Shown here piece by piece: positions 12,001-24,000 of a DNA stretch of 64,000 nt. Each line of letters begins with the position of its first letter. Position 1 is the stretch's first letter. A program made the position numbers and the translations under genes. Under the pieces are notes generated by a model. The model searched no databases and was not told where the DNA came from. It saw only the letters and a program-made list of their open reading frames with translations. This DNA is from Actinomycetota bacterium (GTDB lineage: Bacteria; Actinomycetota; Thermoleophilia; Gaiellales; Gaiellaceae). The DNA lies in NCBI GenBank assembly GCA_003152275.1, contig PLZU01000087.1, forward strand, positions 78,149 to 142,148. The letters are read 5' to 3'.

Positions 12001-15000
12001 CGCTCACGACGGTCACGCCGGCAGCCCCGACAAGGCCGCCCGAGATCGACTCGCCGGCGGCGTTCGCGCGCTCGAAGACGTTGCTCGTGATCGAGACGTC
12101 GCCACTCGCGGTCACGGTCGTGCCCGCTCCTGGGCCGGTCGTCACGGTCGGCGAGTCTTCCACCGTTAGCACGCCGGCTGCGACTCCGCCGACGAGCCCG
12201 ACCGAGCCGAGCGTGAACGTGCCATAGGCCGGCCCGTTGCTCGACGACGGCACGAAGCCCGCGTTGAGCTGCGTCTGGAAGGTGATCGTGCCGCCGGTGA
12301 TCGAACCGTGCCCGACGCCGTAGGCGCCCGCGGTGATGTCGAGCTTGGACGTTGACGTCGTCCCGCCCGCAGCGAAGCCGAGGGAGACGCCGATGCCGAG
12401 CGACTCAGCGTCGCTCGTCGCGGTCACGGTCGTCAGCACCTGCACGGCGCCCGAGTTCTCCGCGTTGATCACGGCGCCGTCACCGAAGTAGGCGAGTGCG
12501 GTCGCGTTCGAGGTGGCCTTCGCGCTGGTGAAGCCTCCCGCCACAGCTGCGCCGAGGTTCACCATCAGCGCCTGAGCCTGCGGCACCGTCGTCAGCGTCG
12601 CCTCGAGCTCGACGCCGCCGGAGCCGGTCGTCGTGATCGTGGTCGGTGAGGCCTGCGAGGCGATCTTGTCGAAGTGCGGCCCGATGTACGCCTCCATCGT
12701 CGAGGTGTCAGTCGCCTCGATCGAAAGACCCCCGAGGCCGACGCCGCCGACTGCTGCCTGCGCGACGCTGGCCTGCGGCGTATCGACCGCGGTGGCGGTG
12801 ACGAGGACGGAGCCGGCGGTCACGCTCGTGCCATCGCCGATCGACGCCACCTCGGAGCCCTTGATGTGGGCGAAGACGAAGATCGCGGAGGCGGCAAACG
12901 CGCCGACGCCGACGCTGGCGCCCAGGCCGGTCGCGGTGGCGGTGCGGCTCGAGGTGACCGCGACCTGCCCGCCCGCGCTCACCGTTGCGTTCTTGCCGAT
13001 CGACGACGCGAGCGTTTGCTGCAGCTCGGCGGAGCCGTATGCGACGCCGATCCCGCCGGCGCCGCTGATCGCGATCGCGAAGACGTCGACCGGCACCGTC
13101 GTGACCGCGATCGACTCGATCGTGACGCCGCCGGTGACCTTGACCTTGGCGTTGTCGCCGAGCGTCGCGGTGACGGTGGAGGTGACGTTGTCGATCGCGA
13201 CCGAGCCGTTCGCAGCCACGGCGCCCGCCGAGACGGCGATCGCCTGCGTCGAGGCGTTGATCGTCGAGCCGGCGTGGATCCGGAGGCTCGCGACGTCCTG
13301 GCCGACCGTCTGGCCGATCTGGACGCCGCCGACGCTCGCCGTCGTCGAGCCGCCGACGTTGCCGACCGCGACGGACACGCCGATCGCGAGCCCGCCGATC
13401 TCGCCGCCGATCGCGTTGGTCGAGACGGTGCGGTTCGTGTCGGCCTCGACGTTCACGCCGCCCCCGGCCAGCGGAATCTTCGCGCCGGTGTCGATGTGGG
13501 CGTTCTGGGTGCTGTTGTCGTTGATAACCACGATCTGGCCGCCGATCGCACCGATACCGCCGGCGCCGGCGACCGCATAGGCGGTCGTCGACTCGTGCAG
13601 GTTCGCCTTGACGAGGATCGTCCCGCTTGTGCTCGAAACCGTCGCGTCCTTCAGCACGCCGGCTTCGGTCGAGGTGTCGATGTTCCCGATCAGCACGCCC
13701 GCGCCGACGCCGACGGCGCCGCCGCCGATCGCGCCGGCGATCCCGAACAGGCCCGCGGAGTCGAGGGCCCGCACCGAGATGTTCCCGCCGGCGGTGATCG
13801 TCCCGTCGACCGTCGCGCTCGTGCCGCCGGGGATCGGCGTCGTCAGCGCGGTGTGCGTCGGGCTGCCGGTCGGCGCGCTCGACGAGATCGAGCTGCTCGC
13901 ACCGGAGGTGTGGCCGCTGATCCGCGACGACGTCATCGCATCGGTGCTGCCGTCGCGCCAGTTCGCCGTGTCGTGAGCCGGGTCGAGCGTCGCGGTGTTC
14001 GGGATGTCGTGCGTCGCGACGTACGTCTTGCCGCCGAACGTGACCGACTGGCTCTGCTTGTAGGCAGTGAGCGACTGCCACGGAGGGGTGCTCGCGGTCG
14101 AGCCGCTGAGAATCGACTGGTAGCCGTTGCCGGTGCCACCGACCTGGCTGTCTGCTTCGGAGTCGGACGAGCCGCCGCTGTTGGCGACGGTGAGGCTGTT
14201 GCCGCTGTCGCCCTGGCCGTCGTTGTAAGTCGAGGCGCCGCCCGTGCCGAGCGACCAGACCGAGACCGCGCCCGCGACGCCGACGAAGCCGATGCCGATC
14301 GCGACCGCGTAGCTGGTGACGTGCTTGGTCGCGAGCGCGTTGACATCGACGGTCGTCCCGGCGTTGACGCTGGCACCGTTCGCGACGAAGGCAGAGGTCG
14401 TCGTCGTCGCGATGCCGATGTCGACGCCCGCACCGACGCCAACGAAGCCACCGGCGATACCGCCCGCGATGGTCAAGGAGGTGAACGAGTCGAGGGCGGA
14501 GATGTTGACGGCGCCGTGGGCGCTCGAGATCGCGCCGCCGTCGTAGGCCTTCGTCGTGACGGTCAGGAGCGTGACGCCGACCGGAACGGCGACGCCGACG
14601 AAGCCGCCGCCGAGCGCGATTACGAGGCCGAAGACGTTTTCGCTCGAGGAGCCCTGGACGGCCACGCCGTGGACGTTGCCGTGGCCGAAGCTCGTGTCGG
14701 TCTCCATGCCGTTCGAGATGCCGCCGATCGTGTCGCTCCCGCTCGCGTCGCCGGTGAAGCCCGTGCCGGTGCCGACGAAGGCCTCGGTGTCCTTCGTGAG
14801 CAGGAGCACCGAGACGCCGGCGCCGACGCCGACGAAGCCGCCCGCGACGCCGCCGGTGACGCCCAGAACCTTCGTGTCGTCGTTCGCGAGCAGCGCGGCG
14901 TTGTTGCCGGCGGCGATCGTCGCGTTCGAGCCGGTGTCCGCGTACACATGCGTGTTGATCACGAGCACGTTGACAGCACCCCCGACGCCGACGGTGCCGC

Positions 15001-18000
15001 CGCCGCCCGCGATCGTGATCGAGTCGATCGTGTCGTTCTGGGTCGACGTGATGATGATGTCGTTGGTCGCGCGCACCGTCGCCGAGTCGTCGATCAGTGC
15101 GTCCGAATTCAGGTGCAGGACGGCAACGTCGACGCTCGCGCCGACGCCCGCGCTGCCGCCGATCGCGACCGCGACCGCGGCCAGGATCTCGTGGTACTGG
15201 TTGCCGGCGGCGACGAGGACGTTCGGGCCCGCTGCGGCGCCGGAGTTGTCGTTGACAGTCGCGTGCTTGCCGATCGTCGCCTTCGTGTTGACCGTGATCA
15301 CGTTGACGGTGCCGGAGACGCCGACGCCGGCGCTGCCGCCGACCGCAGCCGAGACGCCGACCGCGGCGAGCGTGTCGCTGTTCGTCGCGCTCACGGCGAC
15401 GCCAGTGAAGCCGACCTTCGAGCCGGGCGAGACCGTTTGCGGTCCTTCCTGCGATGCGTCGGAGGACGGCATCGTCCCCTGCGCGACGAGGCTGTGCGAG
15501 CGGCCGGTCGCCTGCGTCGGGTCCAGAGTGATCGGCGTCACCACGGGCGGGCTGCTGCCGCAGTCGGCCGCAAGGCCGGTTGCGTGGCACTTGGTGTCGG
15601 CGAGCTCGTAGCTGTTGCCGCCCATCGAGATCGCGTAGTAGGTGGCGCCGTCAGTCAGGCCGCCGATCGGCGTGCCGCCGCCCGCGCCATACACGACCTG
15701 GTCGCCGGTCCCAACCGAGAGCGTGTACGGCAGGTTGATCGTGGTACAGCTGCTCGCGATCGTACAGCCGCCGACGTCGGTCGAAGGGTCGAAGCGCGGC
15801 GAGCTGTCGGCGTGGCTCGTGCCCTCGTTCGTTGGGACAAGGCGATGCGACTCGCCGGTACCCGGCAGAAGGGAGAGCTCGTGGCCCGACATTGCGTGCG
15901 CCTTCGTGTCGGCGAGCCGCACGTGGCTCGCGTCGACGACGATCACGAAGTAGACGTTGCCGGGCGTGAGACCCGTGATCGGGTTGCCGTTGTCGGTGCT
16001 GCCGCTGGCGTTGCCGTCGTCGTAGATGACGGTGTCGCCGGTCGAGAAGCCGTCGGTGTACCCGAGGTCGATCGTGTCGCTGGAAACATCGGCACCGTTG
16101 AAGCGCGTGTCCTGGCCGGTGACGGTGAACGAGCCGTCGTTGATGGTGACGCCACCACCGGCGCCCGCGCCCGTGACGGTGGCGTAGTCGCCGATCGTCG
16201 CGTTCGTGTTCTTCGTGATCACCGGCACCGATGCCGCGACGCCGACGCCGGCTGCACCGCCGACGGCGATGTTGCCGGCGACGATGTCGAGCTGGAGCCC
16301 CTCGTCGGCCGTCACTCCGACGGAGCCGGCGGCGATGACGGTCGCGTTGATGCCGATCGTGCCGTCGGTGGTGATCGAGTAGACCGAGACGCCCGCGTTG
16401 ACCGCGACCGCGGCGCTGCCGCCGACTGAGAGGCCGGCGGCGACCTGAACGACGCTCTCCTGCGAGCTCGCGCCGACCGTGACGTTGCCGGTGCCGGTCG
16501 TAGTCACGCTCGCGAACGGGGCGATGGTCGCCTCGGTGTCCTTCGTGATCACCTCGACGTCGACGCCGACGCCGACGCCGGCCGAGCCGCCGATCGCGAG
16601 CTGGCCCGCGACCGAGATCTCGTTGGTCGTATCGCTTGCCGAGACGGCAACCGTGCCGCCCGAGGTCGTCGTGCCGTCGAGGGTCGCCTTCGTCGAGTTG
16701 TTGAGGACGTCGACGACGACCGAGCCTGCGACGCCCGCATCGCCGCCACCGGCACCTGCGCCTGCGACGAGGATCTGGGTCTGGCCCTGAGTGGCGGAGA
16801 CCGTCACTCCATCGACGCCGGCCGTGAGCGTCGCCCCGGTCGCGACGTGCGCGTCGACCTTGCCGTTGCGGAGGAGCACCACTGTCGCGACGCCGATCCC
16901 GGCGCTGTCGCCGAAGCTGATGTTGCCCGCGTAGAGCTCGAGCTTGTTCGCGATGTCGCTCGCCTTGACCTCGATGCCCTTGCCCTGGACGGTCGCATTG
17001 CCGATGTACGCGGTCGTCATGTGCGAGCTGTTGCCGTTCAGGACGACGACGATGATTCCGCCTGCAACCGCCGCTGTGTCGGTGGATGCGACCAGCTCGG
17101 CGGAGACCTCGAAGAGCTCTTCCGTGGCCGTCGCGTCGACCTTGATATCGCCGCCTGCGAAGACGTTCGCACCGTCACCGATGTAGGCCTTCACATCCTT
17201 TGTGATCACGTCGACGATCACACCGACGCCCACGCCTGCGGCACCTTCGGTCAGGGCGATCGCACCCGCGGCGTTGACCAGGTGGGTGTCGTCGGTCGCC
17301 GAGACGGTGATCGTCTGGCCCGAGCCGCCATGCGTCCCACCGTGAGCGGGGTCGTTGACATGGACGTTGGCGGCGATGTAGCCCTCGGTGTCGATCGAGA
17401 GGACGTCGACCACGAACGAGCCGGTGATCGCCGCGTCGCCGCCGCCGGCAGTGCCGCCGAGGGCGATCGACGAGACCGCCGGGAACGTGATCTTCGTGAT
17501 CGACGGATCCGGGACGATCGGGACGATGTGCGATGACGCTGTCACCGAGAGTGCGCCCGTTGCATTGACGTAGGTCGTCGCGCCGTTTCCGATGTAGGCG
17601 ACCGTCTGAACTGCCGGCAAGACGTTGACGACAATCGCGCCGCCCACCCCGGTGCCACCGGTCGAGAGCCCACCCGAGAGCGCGATGTTCTGCAGGCCGA
17701 TCGGCGCGGCCGCGTTGACGGTGAGCGCACCGGTCGAGGTGACGGTCGCGCCGTCGTCGATGTACGCCTTCGTGTGGAAGGTCAGCACCTGCACGCCGAT
17801 CGCGAAGGCGATGCTCGCGGTGTTCTTGCCGACTGCCGCCGCAATGCCCCAGACGACGAAGTCGCTTTCCTTGCTGTCGGGTGAGACCGCCTCGACCGTG
17901 ACGCCGTTACCGCTGACCTGCGCGTTCGAGCCGATGAAAGCGGTGTTCGTGATGTCCTCGACGTTGAGGCCGACGCCGGCGCCGATGACCGTATCCGACT

Positions 18001-21000
18001 TCTGGTCGACCGCTGCGCCGAGCGCGAACGCGTTCGCGGTGGTGAGGTTGGTCGCGCTGACCTTGACCGCGCCGGTCGAACTGACGTGGACGCCGGGCGC
18101 GATCGACGCAGTGTTGGTAGTCGTCACCCAGTTGACGCTGACGGCCGCAGCGATGCCGACACCGCCGCTGTCGCTGTCGCCGGTCTGGCTGCTCGAGCTG
18201 TCGCTCGCCGTGCTGGTGGAGTCCGACGCCTTGGGCGTCGGGCCGGTCGTCTTGCCGTTTGTGTCCGGATTCTTCGTGACCTGGTCGCTTGACTGCTGGT
18301 CGGCGTTGCTGCCACTGCTGCTGTCGGCACCCTTGGCGCTCGCCTGCGCCTTCGCCGTGGTCGACGTCTCGGTCGCAGAGGTGACCGCCAGCGAGCCGGC
18401 GGTCAGGTTGCGCAGGAGGGTCGCACTCGTGGTCACGTTGATCGCGTTGACCGAGACTGCGGCGCCGATCTTGACGTTGTCGCCGCCGGCCGACGCGTCG
18501 GCGCTCAGATCCGAATTGAGTGTCTCATCGGCGGAGATCGTCGCGTTGCCCGTGACCGACATGTCCGGGCCGGTGCCGATCGTCGCGGTCGTGACGTCAG
18601 TTGCGATCGCGATCGAGACGGACGGGGCGATCGCGACGCCGCCCTCGCTCCCCGCCTTGTCCTCCGTCACGACGGTGTGATGCGTTGTCGCGGAGACAGT
18701 GAGGTTCGCGCCGCCCGTGACGGTCGCGCCATTCGGGATCGCCGCGGTCGTGACAGTGTCGTTGACGAGGTTGATCGCGACCGAAGCGCCGATACCGACC
18801 TCGCCGGACTTCGCGTCGGAGTCGGCCTTCGCAGCGTCCTCTTCGTTGTTCGTCGCGATCAACGTGATCGGACCGGTGCCCGCATGGACAGTCTCGGCGC
18901 CGCCGACCGTCGCACTCGTGTGGTTGGAGATGATGTTGAGCCCGAGTGCGCCGGCGATGCTCACCTTGTCCTTGTCGCCACCTGCGCCCGAGGTGGCGTC
19001 GGCGACGAAGTAGTGCTCGGTCAACTGGAAGAAGTCGCCCTTGGCCGGGGCCGGGCTCGTCGGGAAGGCGGCGGCGTTGTCGGAGACCCACTTCGTGCCG
19101 TCCCACTTGTAGAGGCCGGCCGAGAGCGTCACAGGCGTCGTGACGGAGCCGGTGAGCAGGAAGTACTGATTCAGCGCCGGGCTCGGCGGCAGGATCGGGC
19201 CCGATGCGAAGACGGGCAGCGACGACCAGCTCCCGTCGAGGAGCGGGAACGGCTTCGAGAACACGTAGACGCCCGTGTTCAGCTGCGCACGCAGCACCGC
19301 GGCCTTGTCGGCGATCGAGCCGGTGCAGCCGCTGACGTTCAGGAACGAGGTCGCCGTCGTGCCGGAGTACGAGCACGTGCCGTTCAGGCCGGCCGCGGTG
19401 AAGATGCCGCTACCCGGATCGAAGCCGGCGGTCGTGACGACGTTCACCGTCGTGTTCGGCGCCACTGCCGAGGTCAAGGTGATCGTCGCCGCATCGGCCG
19501 GCGTCCCCGTACAGCCGGTGATGCCGGTGAACGTGGTGGCTGTGGTACCGGTGTAGGTGCAAGCGCCCGTCGCGCCGGTGACCGTGAAGGTGCCGCCGGT
19601 CGAGGCGAAGCCGTTGGTCGACTTGACGGTGAGCGTTGCGCCGGGAAGGCTCTGGCTCGGTCCGTTGACGGTGGTCGTCAACGGCTGCTGGTTGATCGTC
19701 GTCGTCAGGGTCACCGTTGCCGTGTCTGCGGGCGTCCCGGTGCAGCCGGTAATGCCACTGAACGCCGTGCCCGTCGCGCTCGTGTAGCTGCACGTGCCGC
19801 TCGTCCCGTTGACGGTGAACGTGCCGCCGAGGAGGTTGAAGCCGGTCGTCGCGCTCACGATCAGCGAGCCCGCTGCGAGGTTCTGGCTCGCCCCGTTGAC
19901 CGTCGTCGTCACGGCCGGCGCGCTGACCGTGGTCGCGGTCGTCAGCGTCACGGTTGCCTTGTCGGCAGGCTTACCCGTGCAGCCGGTGATGCCGCTGATC
20001 GAGGTGCCACCCGCGCTCGTGTAGCTGCAGGTGCCGGTGCCGCCTTCGACGGTGAAGGTGCCGCCGGTGGCGCCGAAGCCGTCGGTCGCCTTGACGGTGA
20101 GCGATCCCGTCGCGAGGTCCTGACTGCCACCGTCGACGGTCGTGGTCGCGGGCGCCGCCTTCGTGAGCTGGAAGTAGTCGCCGTCGCTGGCAGAGTCGGG
20201 CAGCGCCGTCCCGGAGTCGATCGTTTTCCAGTCCGTCCCGTCGAAGACCTGCAGCGAGTCCTTGCCGTTCTGCGTCATCGCCGCCTCGAGGTCGATGCCC
20301 TTCGAAGTGATGGGTGCATTGTTCGTCGTGACGAGGTTCGTCAGGGTCACCTTGTTGACGGCGACGCCGGCGCCGATGCCGACGGTGCCGGCGTCGGTCG
20401 ACTTGCCGCTACCGACTGCGCTCGCGTCGGTGTTCGCGGAGGTCTTCAGGCTGAGCAGGCCGGTCGCGGTCACGTTCGCCGAGCTGGCGAGGGTGGCCTG
20501 GTAGCTCGTGATCACGACGTTGATCGCGGCGGCTCCCGCAACGGTGACCGTGTTGCCGCCCGAGCTGTTCTTGTCCGAGGTCGTCGCCTGGGCGTTGCTC
20601 GTGTCCGTGGTCTTCGAGCTCTTGCCGGTCGTGCTCGAGCTCTCGCCGTTGGCGCTCGAGAGCTGCTGGTCGGCCTTGCCGTTGACGTCCTTGCCCGACC
20701 CGTCGCCGCCGCCGCTGTCGCCCGTGGCACCCGCCGCGCTCGCGTCCGCCTCGGTCGTCGTGCTCGACTGACCGGTCGCCGAGAAGCTGATCGCGGCGCC
20801 GCTGATCGTGCGCGAGTCGGTCGCGGTGACTTCGTCGTCCGGAACCGCGAGCGCCAGCGCAAGCCCGATCACGACGTCGCCCGTCGTCGCGTCCGCCTTG
20901 GCGGTCGTCGTTGCCGACGCCGTCTGCTTCGCGGTCAGGCTGATCGCGCCGCTGGCCGTCAGCGTCTGTGAGGTGTCACCCGCGATCGAGGCGGTCGTGA

Positions 21001-24000
21001 TCACGGTCGGAAGCGAGATCGCCGCGTCGGCCGTGAACGCGAGGTCGGAGCCGCTGCCGCCGGAGGCGCCCGCCTCGGCGTAGGTCGTCTCGCCGTCGGT
21101 GCCGGTGGCGCTGAGGCTGACACCGGTCGCGCCCGAGATCACAGCGTTGTTGTCGATGAGGGCCGTGGTGACGTCGTTGACGCTGTTGATGGCCGCTCCA
21201 GCGCCGATGCCCACCGTGCCCGCGTCCGCGTCCTTCGCCATGGCCTTCGTCGTGCTCGAGACCGAGGAGGTCGCGGAAAGAGAGAGGTTTCCAGTCAGGT
21301 TGTCGCCAGGAGGCCCGCGCGTCGAGTTCGCCCTGATTTCCGCGTTCGTCTCGATGTCCGCGATCGTGAGCGCGAGGGAGCCGGCAATGCCGAAGTTGCC
21401 CTTGCCGGCGCCGGCTGTCGCCTCGGTGTCGATGGTGTTCTTGCCGTCGGACACACCCGTGAGCGCTGCGGGCATGAGCGCGCTCAGCGTGAGGCCCTTC
21501 GAATTGACCAGGTCATTCGCGCCGATCGTCGCCGCGTTCTGGAGCTTGAAGAGGTTGATGGCTACCGCGGCGCCGATGTTCGCGGAGCTGCCGTTGACCG
21601 CGCTCCCGTTCGCCTTGGCGGTCGAGTCGGCGTCCTCGGTGGTGCCGAAGCTCGCGGCGCCGCCGGGCGCGGCGAGGGTCAGGCCCGTCGGGAGAACGCC
21701 GTCGGGCATGCCGGAGATGGCGTGCGCCGTGATGATCGCGATCCCCGCAGCCGCCGCGACGGTCACGGAGGTGCCGCCGCCTTCACCGCTCGACGCGGCG
21801 GGAGTCTTGCTCGTGCCGGAGCTCTTGCCGCTGCTCGCCGTCGAGGTGTTGTTGGCGAGCGAGAGGTTGTCATCGGCCTTGGCGTTCACGTCCTTGCCCG
21901 AGGAGTCCTTCGACCCTTGGGTCCCGTCCTTCTTCCCCGGAGCGCCGGCGGAGCTTGCCGTCGCCTCGGTGTCGTTCGCGGAGACGCCGTTGGCCGCGAA
22001 GCTAACCGCGCCGGCCGCAGTCAGGTTGCGCTCGAGCTGCGAGTCGACGAGGTCGTTGACGACCGCCAGGGCGAGCGAGAGACCGATGGTGGCGCTACCA
22101 CCCTTCGTGGCGCCGATCGCGATCGTCTTCGTCGAGGCAATCTGATTCGCCTTCGCCGCCAGCGCACCCGTGATCGTCAGGTCGGTCGGGTCGGCTCCGA
22201 TCGTGGCGCTCGTCGTCACGTTCGCGAGCGTGATCGCAACCTGGGCCGAGAGCGCGAGGCTGCCGCTGCCGGCCGAAGCGCCGCCGCTCGCCGTCGTCGA
22301 CGACGCGTCGGTGTCGGTGGCGTTGATCGTCAGATTCTTCGCTCCGCTGATCGTCGAGCCGCCGGGGAGGCCGGCGATCGTCGTGTCGTTGACAACGCTG
22401 AGCGCGAACGACGCGCCGACGCCGCTCGTGCTGCCGTCGCTTGCCTGCTTGGCAGCTGCGAGAGCCGTGTTGCCGAGATTCGCGGTCGCGTTCAGGTTCA
22501 CGTCTGCCCCGTTCACGGTGGCGGACTGAGTCGTGCCCTCGACGTCGCTCGTCGTGTTGTTCACGACCACGAGCACGGCGATCGAGCCCGCCACGCCAAC
22601 GCTGGTTCCGCCGGCGCCGGAGATCGCCGTCGCGCCGTACGCGGAGGCCGACGGCGCCGTGGATTCGACCGTGACGGTCGAGGCGACGAGATTCGCGTTG
22701 TTGCCGACGTACGCCTTCGTGTTCACGACGGCGACGGTCACGCCGACGGCGATGGCGACGCCCGAGCTCGGGTCGGCCGTCGGCGGCGTGGCGGTAGTCG
22801 GCACCGCGCTGCCGTCGTCGGTGTAGGTCGGGCTCGCCGCGAACGGGACGCTCGCGAGGAACGTCTCCGAGCCGCTCGTCGCCGACCGGTAGATCTCGTA
22901 CACGGTCGAGCTCGTCGCCGCAGGCACATTCGTCCAGGTGAGCACGACGCTATTGGTGCCCGCCGCGCTCGGAATGTCGACCTTCGTCTCCGGGCTCGCC
23001 ATGCTCTCATGCAGGTCGTTCACCGCGGCGCCGTTGGCCGGGGTGCCGACGCAGCCGGTGATGTTCTGCAGCACCGTATTGCCGACGACGCCGTTGTAGG
23101 AGCAGACCTGAGTCGAGAGGCCGACGACAACGCTGAACTTGCCGAGCGGGTCGAAGCTGCTCGCGTCCGCAACGGTGAGCGTGCCGCCGCTCAGGTTCTG
23201 TCCTGCGCCGCTCACGGTCGTCTTCGCCGAGGACGTCAATGCGGTCAGCGTGTAGTAGAGCGTCTGGCTGTCTGCCAGCCCGCCGCTGAGCGTCGAGACG
23301 GTCGCCTTCGGCGCGTCCGGCGAGAACTTGACGTTGCCCGCGTTGGCTGTCGAGGTCGCGTTGTTGGTCGCGCCCGCGTGGACGAGCTGCGTGCCGCCGG
23401 ACGTCGAGATCGTCGTCGCGCTGCCGTTGCTCGAGGCGATGTAGGCCTGGGTCGTCGCGACGAGCACTGTCACGCCGAGCGCGGCGGCGACGTTCTGGCT
23501 GCCGTCCGAGGTCTTCGACTGGTTGTCACCCTTCGTTGCCGCTGCATTGCCCGCGCTGTTCGACGTCGGCACAACCTGCGACGGGCTGTTCGCGTTCGTC
23601 CCGCTGCCGCTCGAGCTCGCCCCGCCCGGGCTCGCCGTGCCGTTCGTCGGCGCGGTGTTGTTCGTGTCGGCCGTCAGCGTCAGGCTCTTGGCGAGGACGG
23701 GCGTCGCGGCGGTGCTGTCGATGAACGCCTCCGAGTCGGTGACGACGACGCTCACGGCGATGCCGGCGCCGGAGCCGCTCAGGCTCGCGTCGGCGTTCGT
23801 CGTGATGTTCGACGTCACGCTCGAGGTGATTTTCACGTTGCCGTTCGGAGCCGAGATCGTGCTCATGCCGGAGAGCTGGCTGGTCGCGGTCGCCACGAGG
23901 CTCGCGGCGGCAACAGCCGCGTTCTGGCCGGTCGCGGTCGACCAGTCGGCCGAGTCGGTGCTCGGCGCCATCGTATCGTTCGCGGCTGTGATGTCGGCGT

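Noticed and set aside
12708-15590. 960-aa minus-strand ORF in another frame
   Set aside because: Out of frame with giant A; Arg/His/Asp-rich shadow ORF without recognisable domains.
12674-16429. 1,251-aa + strand ORF (and similar: 932..3106, 5087..8191, 21722..25591, 28205..31135, 33536..37645, 39173..42184)
   Set aside because: Antisense to the giant genes. Composition is dominated by R/D/V/A with no domain-like motifs, as expected from the complement of GC-rich Gly/Thr/Val/Ser codons.
19284-20160. CRISPR-like array
   Set aside because: The repeats are in-frame diverged protein modules of about 170-250 bp, not short identical repeats with unique spacers.
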